This document shows positions 33,757 to 45,080 of a DNA stretch of 64,000 bases, piece after piece; position 1 is the stretch's first letter; every line of letters begins with the position of its first letter. The stretch lies in the NCBI GenBank assembly GCA_948099385.1, contig CANUEZ040000061.1:12756001-12820000 (forward strand). The letters run 5' to 3'. This DNA comes from Fasciola hepatica. Taxonomy: Eukaryota > Platyhelminthes > Trematoda > Plagiorchiida > Fasciolidae. The notes below the pieces were generated by a model, which was given only the letters and a program-made list of their open reading frames with translations, did not search any database and had not been told where the DNA came from. Both the position numbers and the translations under genes were made by a program.

Positions 33757-34605
33757 CTGGTGACGATGAATGTGAGGAAGCGGAAACAATTTTTAGCATA
33801 ACCTTTCTTTCCTTTATGATTGCACACTATGTGTCTTTCTATCTTTCACTTCAGTCGCTTTTCTTTATCAAGTTATCTCTGGATGTCACCGATAATTTTG
33901 CACCATTCTTCGGTTGAAGGTAGTAAAATTGTTTGATTGATGCCATCGTCATCGAGAAAACTGATGGAGATGAGAATTTAAGGGATGTCCCCTCCACCTA
34001 ACGGCAATACTGGTGACTTGAAGCTGCACAAAATTGCCATTTGGTCCACATATCCATTTACGCAGTTTCGGATAAATACGAGGAAGTCAGGAAGTACTTA
34101 AAAATGCATGAGGAGTCGTCTGATTGACCGTGTGGGGATTCAACCGGAAAAGTGGGCCATCATGTAACAACCAAACAGTATGTTTGGCTCTTACCCTTGA
34201 CTAGTTTTTAGGTAGTAAGCCACTGATTCTACGATTCCAGTGGCGAAGACCAGATATCACAGAAAAAAGTCACTGATTAGGTAGTATAGTATTAAACAAT
34301 AACCATCAGCTGTCGATGGCCTGTCTAACCTGTTATCCAATGTCCAAGCCCACTCATGTCGACCCAGGGAAGAACAAGTGTTCAGTCCGTTAAGGATCAG
34401 TTTAATTATTGGTGTCCTTCGTGTATTTTCGTGAGCAGCTGTAACCAGATATTATCAAAACCCTTTTACGTTTCTACTCTGATGCTCAAGTGAGTTTTTG
34501 CCTTTAAACGTCTCGTGCCTTTCAATAAGGTGAACCTTCAATCGGCTACAGTCGTTAAGTGGAAGCTTTTGTGCTCCCATCAAGTGCTGACAACGTTAAG
34601 CTCAC
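33757..34605. other. Probable intron
   Basis: No coding-like frame or repeat seen between the two candidate exons. Confidence 0.4.
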
Positions 34606-34821
34606 GCAGGAAACTGGACAGTGTAATATGTACGTTCACAGCGAATTTTGTTTTTTTTCTAAACAGCGGTAGCAGACAATTTGATGGCCCAATTTCAAAG
34701 CTGTCAGAATCAAATGATCCAGGAAGTTTAAGTGCCATGTTGACAAACAATCGACGCAGGAAAAATTCAAACATCGTCTGTTTGTCTTCTAGTGAGGAAT
34801 ATCCCGCAGTATGAAACACTG
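34606..34821 (-). CDS. SEA-like extracellular exon candidate, both splice sites good
   Basis: 216 bases between TTTTCATTTCTCCAG and GTGAGC, phase 1 in and out. The peptide contains TAGYSSLEDKQTMFEFFLRR, MALKLPGSFDSDSFEIG and KKTKFAVNVHITLSSFL. The last part is a strand like those opening the neighbouring segments. Being symmetric and in the same phase as the next exon, it suggests a gene built by duplicating phase-1 modules. Confidence 0.45.
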
Positions 34822-34949
34822 CTGGAGAAATGAAAACATAAAGGTATCTATGGAGTCATTGAAACTTTGACGACGTAAATTTTTTATTCTCTTTAGTTGC
34901 AGTTCATGATTAATATCGAAAGTACCTCCGTCGGACAGTTTACACATAC

Positions 34950-35098
34950 CATTTTTACAACCTTTTTGTCCGAAGTAATTGTGACGCACCTTAGATGGCA
35001 AGCACTTGCTTTGCAATAACAAACTGTGCCGGTCGATAGTAGATGGGAATTTCGTGAATATACAATCATTATCCATCAGAGGCCATATCCAAGCGAAA
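34950..35098 (-). CDS. Upstream exon candidate of the same minus-strand gene
   Basis: 149 bases, from an acceptor TTATTTAAAG to a GTATGTG donor, phase 2 in and phase 1 out. It encodes WPLMDNDCIFTKFPSTIDR and ends YFGQKGCKN, with three cysteines. An intron of about 130 bp would separate it from the exon at 34821. The acceptor is weak, and an alternative donor (GTACTT, 34925) would add eight residues. Confidence 0.33.
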
Positions 35099-36893
35099 CT
35101 TTAAATAAGCAACGGTTCACCTCATTTCCGAAAAAGTACAAAGGAGGGTCCAACGAAAAAGACCAAAACCGAACACGTCTGTAACTAGTAATCGGTGGTA
35201 TTCATTAGAAGAAGAATGGTAAGATTGTATCGATTTACTTTGTTCCTTATGCATGATTCAATAACAAAACTGAATTTATTCTGTTTTTCTTTCTTCTATT
35301 TCAGGTGGTAACAATGGCTATCAGGATACAGGAATATTGTTGGTATCCGAACACCTACATCTTCTTACCTTTGCAAGAACCTTATGGGAAAACTACTTCA
35401 TAAGCTCTAAGCTTGGCTTAGAATACTGAACACACAAAATAAATCATTCACCGAAGCAGTGAGGCTCACCGGACTTAGGTACTTGAGGTGGATGTTGCTA
35501 ATGTCCCCGGATAGGTTCCCGTGCGCACAATGTTCGGTGAGGTGAGTAGTGACTGGTGGATCAAGGAGAATGGTCAGTCCGTGACGCGAAAGGATGGCAT
35601 GATGAGCCCGACCAGTAAACTTGATCACGTAGGACGTTTTAGCCTTCCTGGGTGGGGTGCGGAGGATCAATCACTCATGGTTCAAATACAGTGCATGATA
35701 TGTCAACGTGTCACGATTACTGGCGCTCTAGTATTCAAAAACTTCATATTTCGACTTGAAGCTACTATCTGTAGTTCCATTCTTACTCTTTTCATGCTCT
35801 TGTTTTGTCTCAGTTATTTCCGACTGACGTTGTCCCTTGCCCTTAGCAGCCAAAACCATCGCAACCAATGCGTGGTTATTAATCTTCCGAAATAAACCAA
35901 ATTCCCCCGTGAACCGAATTTCGTGTATATGACACATTTCAACCTCTTTCTAAAATTTGAATATTGCTCCAAAAGGTGTTTCACAGAAGAGCTGTTTTAT
36001 GTACTCTTAAGGTCAGGTCATCGGCCTTCCTTTTTTTGTTTTCTTGAGTACACCCATTCCAATGCCCGATTCTAGTCATCATTTTCAATCTTGTTAGTAA
36101 AAAAGTGTGGGTTGCAGGAAACTCTGATGATAGACCACTGTCACAGCATGCCTTTCTCTCCCTGTCTGTCTGCGAAATATTTGCTGATATGACGTGATAA
36201 TTTTCCTTCATATCTGTTCCATCCTGCGTTCATTTTCACACATGATCCTGTGAGAGGTAGTGCTGATGAATCTTTCTGCTATTGATTTCCCGACCCATTA
36301 TCGGCAGTCTTAACGTCTTCCGATATTGTTAGCTACTAGTACTGTTCGGTCTTCGCGCGGATGCGGTACGATAACACATTTTAACTGATAGGTACCTTAG
36401 CTACTGCGACGTTTTCAGTAGTACACCTGGCTATTCATACTAGCATTACTTTACAGAATGGTATGATAATCTGTGACAGCTACAATCGATGCAACAATGT
36501 CGCGAGAACTGAATTCAGACTCCCAATTTCTTCGAAGCTGCATTGCTGAGTAGTCATTCTGGCCACTGCAAAAATACAGCTTGCCCATCTCGTGTAAAAG
36601 TGCACCTATTAACACAATCTGATTAGCATTACTACGTCCAATGATAACAAGTTCTGGTAGAACCAAAGTGACCACCGACTGTCAGTCGAATTTCGGCAAG
36701 ATTAATCCTTTATTTCCGTTGCTCATATCTCAGTGAGTTTGCAGGTTGTTCTTTATTATGACAGAGGACTTTTCAACGACTACAAACTGAACTCAGATCT
36801 TCCCATCTATGGTTGAATCTCTGCTTATCATCCACCTTATCCTCAAACGGCGCATTTGTCTGCCGTATCAAATACTGATCACTGTCTGGGAGC

Positions 36894-36895
<2 letters not shown>
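35099..36895. other. No firmly supported gene
   Basis: A minus-strand frame at 36451-36675 ends in a coding-like stretch (MGKLYFCSGQNDYSAMQLRR) with a possible TTTTTGCAG acceptor inside it. Frames around 35407-35895 overlap on both strands. If the gene at 29-35 kb continues upstream, its first exons may be here. Confidence 0.3.
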
Positions 36896-36935
<40 letters not shown>

Positions 36936-37144
36936 GTAGTAGGAGATTAGATTTGTATATATTATGATTCGTCATGCAGCTTGAACCCTCAACTCACCAT
37001 TGAAAACCATGGAAGCACTGTACAGCTGTTTCATCTTAGTTGGGAATCATCAGCAGTGCACATCCACCGAGCCCCCACGGGGACTCGAACCCGCGGTGAA
37101 CGATTGTGAATCGGACACCTTAACCACAAGGCTATCCGGGCTGG
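36896..37144 (-). repeat. Sm-alpha-like SINE unit with tRNA-like head and TA tail
   Basis: Read on the minus strand: a tRNA-like head at 37144-37069 with box A (TAGCCTTGTGGTTAAGG) and a perfect box B (GGTTCGAGTCC); a hammerhead at 37059-37015; a body with CCATGGTTTTCAATGGTGAG, GGTTCAAGCTGCATGA and AATCATAATATATAC; the 3' end AATCTCCTACTACAAAAT; and a (TA)n tail at 36930-36896. tRNA-like pol III promoter plus hammerhead is the hallmark of the schistosome Sm-alpha repeats. The tRNA acceptor stem has mismatches, so it is SINE, not a tRNA gene. Confidence 0.8.
37015..37059 (-). ncRNA. Hammerhead ribozyme in the left SINE unit
   Basis: On the minus strand, stem I GCACTG (37059-37054) pairs perfectly with CAGTGC (37020-37015). 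CTGATGA follows stem I. Stem II is weak (TTCC with AGAT, loop about CAACTA). GAAA is intact, and stem III is the palindrome ACAGCTGT, which cannot form a loop alone but could pair between two molecules. The cleavage triplet is GTA. The core is complete; the poor stem II may limit activity. Confidence 0.7.
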
Positions 37145-37199
37145 CTCTCAACGGTTTGTTGAACATCTGCACTACATGATATAGCACTTTTCCGTCACT

Positions 37200-37401
37200 G
37201 GCTTTGAACGGTAACAACCCGCTTCCCACACAGCAGTCGACTACTATGATGGATGACTGCTGATGGTTCCCAACAAGGATGAAACAGCTGTACAGTGGTT
37301 CCATGGTTTTCAATGGTGAGTTGAGGGTTCAAGCTGCATGATGAATCATAATATATACAAATCTAATCTCCTACTACAAAATTATATATATATATATATA
37401 A
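37200..37401 (+). repeat. Second Sm-alpha-like unit, head to head, lacking a clear tRNA head
   Basis: On the plus strand from about 37255: hammerhead, CCATGGTTTTCAATGGTGAG, GGTTCAAGCTGCATGATGAA, AATCTAATCTCCTACTAC and a (TA)n tail at 37383-37401. From 37255 outward it is nearly the mirror image of the left unit, so the two form a ~128 bp-armed foldback around a ~195 bp centre. The sequence at 37145-37250 between the units is not tRNA-like. Confidence 0.75.
37255..37297 (+). ncRNA. Hammerhead ribozyme in the right SINE unit (one core change)
   Basis: GACTG, then CTGATGG instead of CTGATGA, a stem II TTCC/GGAT with loop CAACAA, GAAA, ACAGCTGT, the triplet GTA and CAGTGG. Stem II is closer to the known Sm-alpha form than in the left unit, but the final A of the CTGATGA core is G, which should abolish or strongly reduce cleavage. 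Confidence 0.62.
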
Positions 37402-39609
37402 ACATGTTTGTGGCTGTGTGTATAGAATTGTCAGTTGTTACGAAATGAACAGGCTTCGCACTCCTGTCTCTTCCAGCCAAGATTCTAAATTTCCTCAGTT
37501 TGTCATTTCGCTGTTCTTCTCAGTTATTTTCACTACTCTGCCCAATCGTGCCTCTCCCTCCTGATATGCGTATTTTCTCTAGGTCAGAATAGTCTCACAG
37601 TACACTGCTAGTCTGACTCAAAACTGCAAAATTATCCGGTGTACGTATCCCACTGTCACATTCCTGCTTTCAGTCGTTCTTTCCGCTGTTACCGTTGTTT
37701 TCGTTTTATCATTAAAAACATATTCATATTGTCTCATTGTGCTCCTCTTTTTCTTATCGGCGATGGTTGTGTGCTCTTGATCTCCTGAAGATTTTGTACA
37801 TTGTGACCACTCACGGTTTTCTCGGAAAAGGTTTGGTAACTACCCGTGGATTGACTGCCAATAACTGTGGTTCTCCGCTATATTACTCGCCCACTTCAGT
37901 CTATTACTATCTGGAAGTGTACGTGAGAAAAATCGTTCGCATAGTTCAAGGTGAACCAACCTGATATACGCCCAGACTCAGTTCTGTGATTCACGCGAAT
38001 CAGTGATTACATACTCATGTATATATCTGATATTCACCTCGTATTGATACTGAAAGGTTCGTACTGCCTCCGTCGAACTTTACAATAATATGGATATATG
38101 TCTGATTTCTTCCCATCGATTCTCATTGTGTGGATAAATGGGTTAGCCCCCTTCAGTTCGTTCATCCATTGAACTCCAAATCTGACTTCCATCTCGCACT
38201 AACTAGCAGTCGGAAATGAGGTAAATGTGTGCAGTGTGAAAAGTGGAGCCGTACATGGAGGAAAATTATGTAGACACCGACAGATTCCGAAATCGGTCAT
38301 ACAGCTGACAGCAAAACTCAGTTATGCAATTTAGTGTCTCCAATCATGCGGTCTGAGAACCCGATAAACTCCAGTTTGAAAACTTGCAGTACCACGTATT
38401 GATCTACTCTCAGAAGGCACTTACAATGGGGTTTCCTGGAGTACTCCATGCGAGTGAAATGAATCTGACAAACACTATGCAGTCATTCTTCAAGACAGTT
38501 GTTCAGCAAACTCAGTTCGAGATGGTCAGATCCAGAAGCATCAGTCAGGCACGGGATAGCCGGTTCAAAAGCTGGATGAGGTGCCCGTCGAATTTTTGTT
38601 GAACTTATTCACCAGTTGTGAGTATCCAGTGGACGTCATCAAGAAAACGCGTCTATGGCAACTCTGTGCCCACTGACGTTGTCACGTATTTCATGGTGGG
38701 AATTTTTCGACCTCATATTTAAACTGGACGCTACCCATGACCGAAGAAATCCACGACCCTGAGCGAGAACCAACACTGACTTTCAAAACCGCGCTAAAAC
38801 TATGTAACACTTACCCTCTTCAATAAACATTTAACTCTGCGAAAGCCAGTTTGATATCAACCCAAACACATCAGGTGATCTATTCCATAGAGTACCTCGC
38901 CTTCTGATGTAGACTTTTAGTTCATCTCTGGAGCTGTGTCTACTTTGCTATAACTGATGAACAGACCAGCGCACAGGACTGCATTGTTGAGAGAAAATCA
39001 ATAAACTGGTCATCTCCGGTGTTAGCTTGCTCCCATTCAATTTCCACAAATCAACCTCAGCGCGATCAAGCGATTTTAATAATCACCAGCCTGAGAGCTA
39101 CGAACGAAGCTGGTTTCCGAAACCTCTAGGACAGCGTGCGACTTGGTGATTGCCATTTGCGGATTGGTAACTGACTTCCATTCCTTTTTGGACTCCTTTT
39201 TATGTTTTCTTGTGTTTGGTGTTCCTTCTCGTCCGTTTGCCCATTTTCCTCTTCAATGTCCACCTTTATCTCGTTATATTCTGTCAGTCGGTCCTAGGTC
39301 TATGAGTTCATAATAACAAAGAAAATATCTTTAGTGTTGCTTGCTCTATTTTTTTATACCATATACACCGACGAAGCACGTGATTCTCTTAGTCTATCTA
39401 CAGCCCCACTTTCTTCACTCACATCCTGACTCTCTCCTACCGAACGGATCACTTCTTCGTTAATAATTCAAGTTGTTTAGTCTCTTTCTGCCATCTGCAC
39501 GGCCTTTAGGAATGTGAAATCCAATCACTGGACCAGTGAGGTAGTTGTTGGTGAGGATGAACCGCAAATACGGACACTCTTGTGTTCGGTCTCCTCGACC
39601 TGGTGCCCA
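37402..39609. other. No supported gene
   Basis: Pyrimidine-rich in part. A copy of the dispersed repeat (AATCACCAGCCTGAGAGCTA) is near 39081. No exon candidate has good splice sites. Confidence 0.35.
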
Positions 39610-39800
39610 TGACCAATGAAGAATAGAGACAGTTTTGATTACCGTCTTCTAGAGGTTTTTTCTATTTATCATGCAACGGAAGAGCATGAGTTCAAAAGAG
39701 GAAATTTTGCCTCTTCCACTTTTTCGAGCCGGAAAGAGAACCTGCCCCGACAAGATTCGAACTTGGGCTCTCATTTAAGGAACTATTACGCCAGACTGAA
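39610..39800 (-). repeat. Decayed tRNA-derived SINE
   Basis: On the minus strand AAGTTCGAATCTTGTCGGGG resembles box B and the T-arm/acceptor of a tRNA. A non-tRNA body follows (GGTTCTCTTTCCGGCTCG and beyond). A box A is not clear. It overlaps a plus-strand open frame (39616-39966) that I regard as chance. Confidence 0.35.
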
Positions 39801-40456
39801 CATGGAACTGACGGTGATTTCTTCAACTTCATTTCATTGGGGGTTTGTCTTCGATACAAATCTAGTAGAATTTCCTAGATTTTCGAGCTACTTGCAATGG
39901 CGCATTTGTTTAATAAAGCGTACCAATCAAATCGCGAGTCAGCTCATCCACGCAGAAACACAGTAAACGAAATGTTTGCTTCTCGCTACTTATGTCTTCT
40001 TTCAGCTCTCAACAGTCGTGTTTTGTAGTTCCTTGACATGTTGACATCTTTCTGCTCTTTTTAAACCTAGCATGTCCAGTTCATTTCACGTAAACGTTTC
40101 ATGGCTTTTTTAAGTTTTGTTGTTTGTTAGTCAAAGCCAAGTGGACAAATAGAACAAATAACTTTCAGCCTAGTGCTATCGCGCAGTGAGTAACTTTTCA
40201 TGCTCTTGTCCCTGTCCATGACTTTTTTCATTGTGGTATGATGTTTATGGATTTGAAAAAGATGGCAAAATCATCAGCACTTTAGTTCCAGAAAAGTTTC
40301 TAAAGTGAGCTTGGTTTCTCAACTGACGACAATAATAATATCATTTTGAGTATATCTAACTCCATGTGTTCATGACTTGTCGCAGAGGCGTGACAGGTGA
40401 AACACAATAAACACCCACCCAGCTGGGAGCCCTTTGGGCCAAAGTTAGACTACGTA

Positions 40457-40908
40457 GGGCTAATGCCGGACTAACGTTAGGCTACATCATTAAAGATGTT
40501 CGGAAGCGCTACCTGCACCCAACTGCGAGCGCGTTGGGCTATACCCAGCCTTCCAACCATCGCTGAAAATGGGTACCCCTTCTTTTCCTATTCCACCTTA
40601 ACAGCACGTTTTTTAGTCTATTTGCCCATTATCCTTTCTTTTACTCATTTATCACTGATTATAAAAGCACTTTTTGTGAAAATTAGTAAGTTTATTGTAA
40701 AAATGGTATGCTGAAAGCTAGTATATATTTGCCATTCGAGGACTGCTTCATTCAGAATGTTCTCAAGATGTTCGTCGTTCTTGTGTTACATGATCGCTCG
40801 ATCTGAAATATCAGGATGTAGAAAGATGAGACAGTCGCACTTGAAAAAGCATAAGATAACAAACCAGTTTTACGTGTAGGTTTCAAAGATAGTTTGATTG
40901 AAAACTGT
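40457..40908 (+). repeat. Direct repeat copy A
   Basis: Aligns with 42240-42661 in the same orientation. Landmarks shared in order: GCTACAT, a G-A-T-A/G-T-T run, AGCTACCTGCACCCA/CGCTACCTGCACCCA, CTTCTTTTCCTA, AAAATGGTATGCTG, CTGAAATATCAGGATGTA and AAAGATGAGA. Many substitutions and small indels separate the copies. Probably an old transposable-element fragment; the family is not identified. Confidence 0.7.
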
Positions 40909-42239
40909 TATCACCAAAACGGATTAACATCTGATAATTTACGTGTCAAATCAACTATTATCAATGAAATGGTAAAATGTCAAATAAACTATGAACTAGA
41001 TCTGTGGAACATGTAGGGTTGTGATTTATGAAAAATTGTCACTAATCTTCAGAAAGCCTGAAGCGGTGTTGAATGCACCAAATGAACAGAACAATGCCAA
41101 ACCGTGTGAAAGAATTGTCCAAAGAAATGAGGACATTAGAAATGTACACAAACGATCAAATTAACATTTACGCCAGACTTTTATGATGATGATTATTTTA
41201 TCCAGTTGCACAGCGAACGGGAGTTAAAATATCATCGGGTGCAACATTAACTTCCTTTCGAAACACATGTTGGTGACTTCGTGGGTTCTTCAGCATAGTA
41301 ATTCTACTGGTCTTGCGGGCCTCTCGGCGAACGATCTGAATTTCCCCAAATACGATTCACGAGGGAAACCGGCAGCTGCTTCTCACAACTGTGGTGTTTA
41401 AGATATTTTCCCGCGTTGAATGTTGTTCTGCTTTGGGAATAGGCTGTCATTCGCATTGGCTCCGTTGGGTGCTTCCCGCCTCCTTGGTTGGGGCTGGAGG
41501 GTAGAGAATTGTCTCTGGTAAGTTGTGGTTCAGAATAGAAGTCAGGGCCATGAATACTGTGCTGTATGTCTGTCTAACTCCAGTGCACTGTAATCACAGT
41601 ATATGTCATTCCGGCAAAGGAAATGCCGAGGAACATCAGAAAAGGTGAGGTGGAAAAAGAAAACAAATCACAGCATTTTTCCACTAAACTCCTTGTTCAC
41701 TGTGTTCTACTTCCCCCCTTCTGTTTGTGTAGTGGTTGTCGCTCCGTTGGCAGGGTGCTTCTTTTCAACCAGGTGTAAACAAATTATTATTTGCGCAGAT
41801 GTGTATACATATGTGTGTGGATTTATGCGTATGTATAAATCGGGTTCTTGTAAACTTCTTAGATGAGAAACATGAATTAATTACCTGGCAAGCTCATACA
41901 GAAGGTCATTCTTTGATGTTCAGAGATTATTTACTCGAATTTCTACATGTGCTTTTTGTCTGTTAACGATCAGCACAGTTTTCCACTTACGAGGAACATT
42001 CATTGACATTAGATAGATCCTGTCAAAGTCCTCTTTTTAAGGCCGTAATCTGTTAGTTGGCGCGCATATACAGGAAACCACGTCTGTGAATCCTTCACTG
42101 TTGCGCACCAGGTAACAGTCATATTTCAACTTTCCTGTGTGTGTATGTGTGTGTGGTTTATTTTTCAGTTAATTTCAGCATCTCGCTTGCCCACAGGCAC
42201 ATACATAAATCCTCAAGCAACTTAACCGAAGCGCACGTA
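40909..42239. other. Between the direct repeats, no gene recognised
   Basis: More GC-rich than the 1-40 kb part. Open frames at 41603-41966 overlap in two frames and have no domain that I know. Confidence 0.35.
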
Positions 42240-42661
42240 GTTGAGAGAGCGTTGGCTACACTAAGCTACATCTTCAGAGATATTGGGAGAAGCTACCTGC
42301 ACCCATTTCAGACCGTTTTGGGCCGCACTCGAGCTGGAAGTTGATACCTCTTCTTTTCCTAATCTGTCTTCTTTCTTATTTTATTTTCTTAGTATCCATC
42401 CTTTCGACGGAATTTAATAACTAACCACTGGATGAAAAACAGTAAGTTAATTATGAAAATGGTGTGCTGGAAATCTGCACACACTCGTAATTCCATGCTT
42501 GCTTTATTCTGAACTTTTGGAAGGTGTTCATCGTCGTTGTGTTATGAGGTCACCTGATCTGAAATATCGGGATGTAAAAAGATGAGAAGGCCGCCTTTAG
42601 GAAAAATTTGGTTAACAAAATTACTTGCGTGAAAATTTTGAAGACAAGTTGTTTGAGAACC
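42240..42661 (+). repeat. Direct repeat copy B
   Basis: Diverged copy of 40457-40908. The start-to-start distance is about 1.78 kb, which fits either a tandem duplication or two insertions of one element. Confidence 0.7.
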
Positions 42662-44149
42662 CGATCGCGTTTTCATCCAGGCTCGCTCGTTCAGTGGAAC
42701 AAGGATGACTGTCGGGACTGAAACTGCCGACTCGTCCGGTCGAATTCATTATTAAGTTCCTAATCAGCGCCAACCTAGATTCAGACTGCGGTCAATCTCG
42801 TTCAACACCGAAAAGGATAGAGGTCCTCCTATTCAACCCACCCTGGTCATGATCCCCCCGCAAACTGAGGCAGCGGTTCTTCGTGTGGACTGCAGTCTTG
42901 CTGCCAGTTTGTACACCATGGGAAAAACGAATGAACTTAAACGTGAATTCTATCAGCTGGTAGTGTTGAATGGGGATAGATTTGCTCCTTACGCGTGCCC
43001 ACCGAAACAGGTCTAGACGCATTTCGAGGTTGTGAATAGAAAGGAATGGTCGCCATTATGGTAGCTTATTGCACTAAAATGGTCATCTTAAGCAATCACT
43101 AAAAATTGTGAGGCATGTTGTGGGCTCGTGCTCGACAACCATTCCCTTCAATGCAGCAATGCGTGAATGTGCATTCGCCTCTGCGGAGTAACTGGTGTCA
43201 ATCATCAATAAATGGCCCTGCCATACCCTATTTGTTCGCTACTTCACTTTAGACATTGCGAATAAACTGTTACTTGGTGGCGGCCCATTGCCGACACCAA
43301 ACTCATTTAATATGCCAATACGAGCCCAGAGCCTAGGTGTTCCTGGTTCAAAAATAGGCCTCTGCAGTCAAGTCTGCAATCGGAATGATAGCTGCTCCTC
43401 AGGAGCTCATCAAATTCTGGGGTCAGCTTTTCCGTTGGCCATGGTTGGTTTTACATCTAAGCTCAAACCACTCTTCATAGTCACATGAAGTGACCTACTG
43501 TAGGGTTCATTTGTGCCTCAAATTATTGTAGTGGCCTCCATCTTGCTAAGAAAATGGTCATTTCCTGGGCACCATTTTGGATTTTTTCCCCTGAAATGTT
43601 TTGTTATCAATGGCTCGGATCGCACCGTTTTGTTCCGCTGCATGCGTTCAACTAAACTAACTCTCTTGAGGCTTCCTTTGACTTTGTTTTTGAATCATTT
43701 TGACTTTTCGGTTTTTCACTGGCCCTAAGCACTTGATTTGCTTCGCGCTTCGCTACAGCTTTCGTTTGCTCTTCGCGTATTTCTCGTATCGGTATCGCTT
43801 CGGTACCAAGATATTTGGAATGCACTCTCACATCTGTCCCCCGAAGTGAGTCTTCCCTATTCATTTAGTAGAGGGGTTTCGTTGGTCCGTCGATGTGAGA
43901 CCTCGTGGAAGACGTGTTATTAAGCGGCCTGTCAAATGGCCCTTGTACTGGGTCCCACTTTGCTACAAGACATTTCCTTAGTCTTCTAGGTTTGTAATGT
44001 GCACGGGAGTTTAAATCCACTTTATGTTGCACGACGTATATTTCGTAGGATAAATTGCAGCAACGTACCCGTTTTTGAGAAGAAACAGCTTGATACAGCT
44101 CTCACTTCACTTGCCTCAACGTTTGAATGAGTGGCTTTTATCTTACACG
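42662..44149. other. Transition into the retrotransposon-rich part, nothing identified
   Basis: Open frames at 43195-43488 and 43513-43728 show no recognisable motif. I could not find an LTR for the gag fragment that follows. Confidence 0.35.
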
Positions 44150-45080
44150 ATCCTGAGGTTTGGTTCGCGGTGTAAGAGTTGAGGCTCGAAGCACATAGGG
44201 TGCTCTGTCCCCGCCAAAGTTTCTCATACGCTTTGGGGGCGGCCTCCGGAGATGTAATAGCCCCAGTCAGGGACTCAGTCTTTGATTCTCCTCGGAAGCA
44301 GCTGAACGATTGCGTTATAGAGGTTACTCTTCAGCATGTCTTACCTTCCCGGGAGGAACACTGGCGTCAGCTACTAGCAGGGCACCCTATCGGTGAAAGA
44401 AAACCCAGCAGCCACCTAGTTCATCTGCAGACCTTGGAAGGGATTTTTAATAGGGATCTGGGGATAGGTGGGAAATTTCGGTTGCATTCATAGCCTTTTT
44501 ATGTTCAGACTAAAGTGACTGCTCTCAAGGATTCTTCCTTGGAATAAACAGCTTACCTGGCTGACACAGTCATCGACAGTGCCGGCGACTGAGTTAACCC
44601 CGTTATTGCGAAGATATCTTGCAATCCTCGGGGCCTTCACCTTGACTATTCACCCAGTAGGACTCAGCACTTTCAACCCCTTTCATCGCCGACTGTCATT
44701 CAAAGAAGGTGCAAACATTCCTACCACTCTTAGTAGGCCATACAAGCCACAGCGCAGATGAGCTCCCCCCCCCATAGCACTCTTCGGCGGGGAATCCGCC
44801 TCGCCCGCTCCCACCGAACCCGAAAGTCACGACAGCTGCCCTTGTTCATCCCACCGAGTTTTTAGACCAGTCGCCAGTAGGTGCAGAAAACCTTATTCGT
44901 ACGCCTCGAGAAACTCCGCAGTCGAGGAGTAGAAGCGGATGTGCCCTTCGGCAACCATCCTAAGGCTGACGGTTTGTTTGATGTGTAACCTTCGTCTACT
45001 AACGCCAGGTTCCCAGTTCACACTGCAGCCCCGGTTTCTGTCCTGCTGATCGGTAAAACAAGCCAGGATCTTCCTTTTTT
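44150..45080 (+). mobile_element. Decayed CsRn1-like Ty3/gypsy gag and start of protease
   Basis: The frame 44179-44493 contains LCPRQSFSYALGAASGDV, SREEHWRQLLAGHPIGERKP and HLQTLEG, the layout of the capsid-like gag of CsRn1-type elements (R-x-L-L-x-G-x-x-x-G-x-(R/K)-K-P-S-x-L). A C-terminal Cys/His-Arg motif appears near 44852-44940 (HRVFRPVASRCRKPYSYAS). At about 45020-45055 a degraded protease active site reads FPVHTAAPVSVLL where intact relatives have a D-T-G-A-type motif. Many stops and frameshifts. The pol part is not contiguous. Confidence 0.68.

Noticed and set aside
36261..36300. Hammerhead-like CTGATGA
   Set aside because: No GAAA with a matching stem II follows. The same applies to CTGATGA at about 36115, 38953, 55505 and 55713 and to the reverse-strand ones at about 12414, 13433, 23417 and 40274.
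36451..36675. Minus-strand frame with MGKLYFCSGQNDYSAM as an exon
   Set aside because: A possible acceptor lies inside the frame in the wrong phase and no donor precedes the stop. Kept only as a hint for upstream exons of the 29-35 kb gene.
36896..36930. (TA)n as the insertion target of the SINE pair
   Set aside because: Both outer ends carry TA runs directly after the shared 3' end of each unit, so they are better explained as SINE tails.
37069..37144. Functional tRNA gene (Val-CAC-like) on the minus strand
   Set aside because: Boxes A and B are good, but the acceptor and T stems have several mismatches and the sequence runs straight into the SINE body, so it is the tRNA-derived head of a SINE.
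39616..39966. 116-codon plus-strand open frame as a gene
   Set aside because: It overlaps a tRNA-derived SINE read on the other strand and has no other support.
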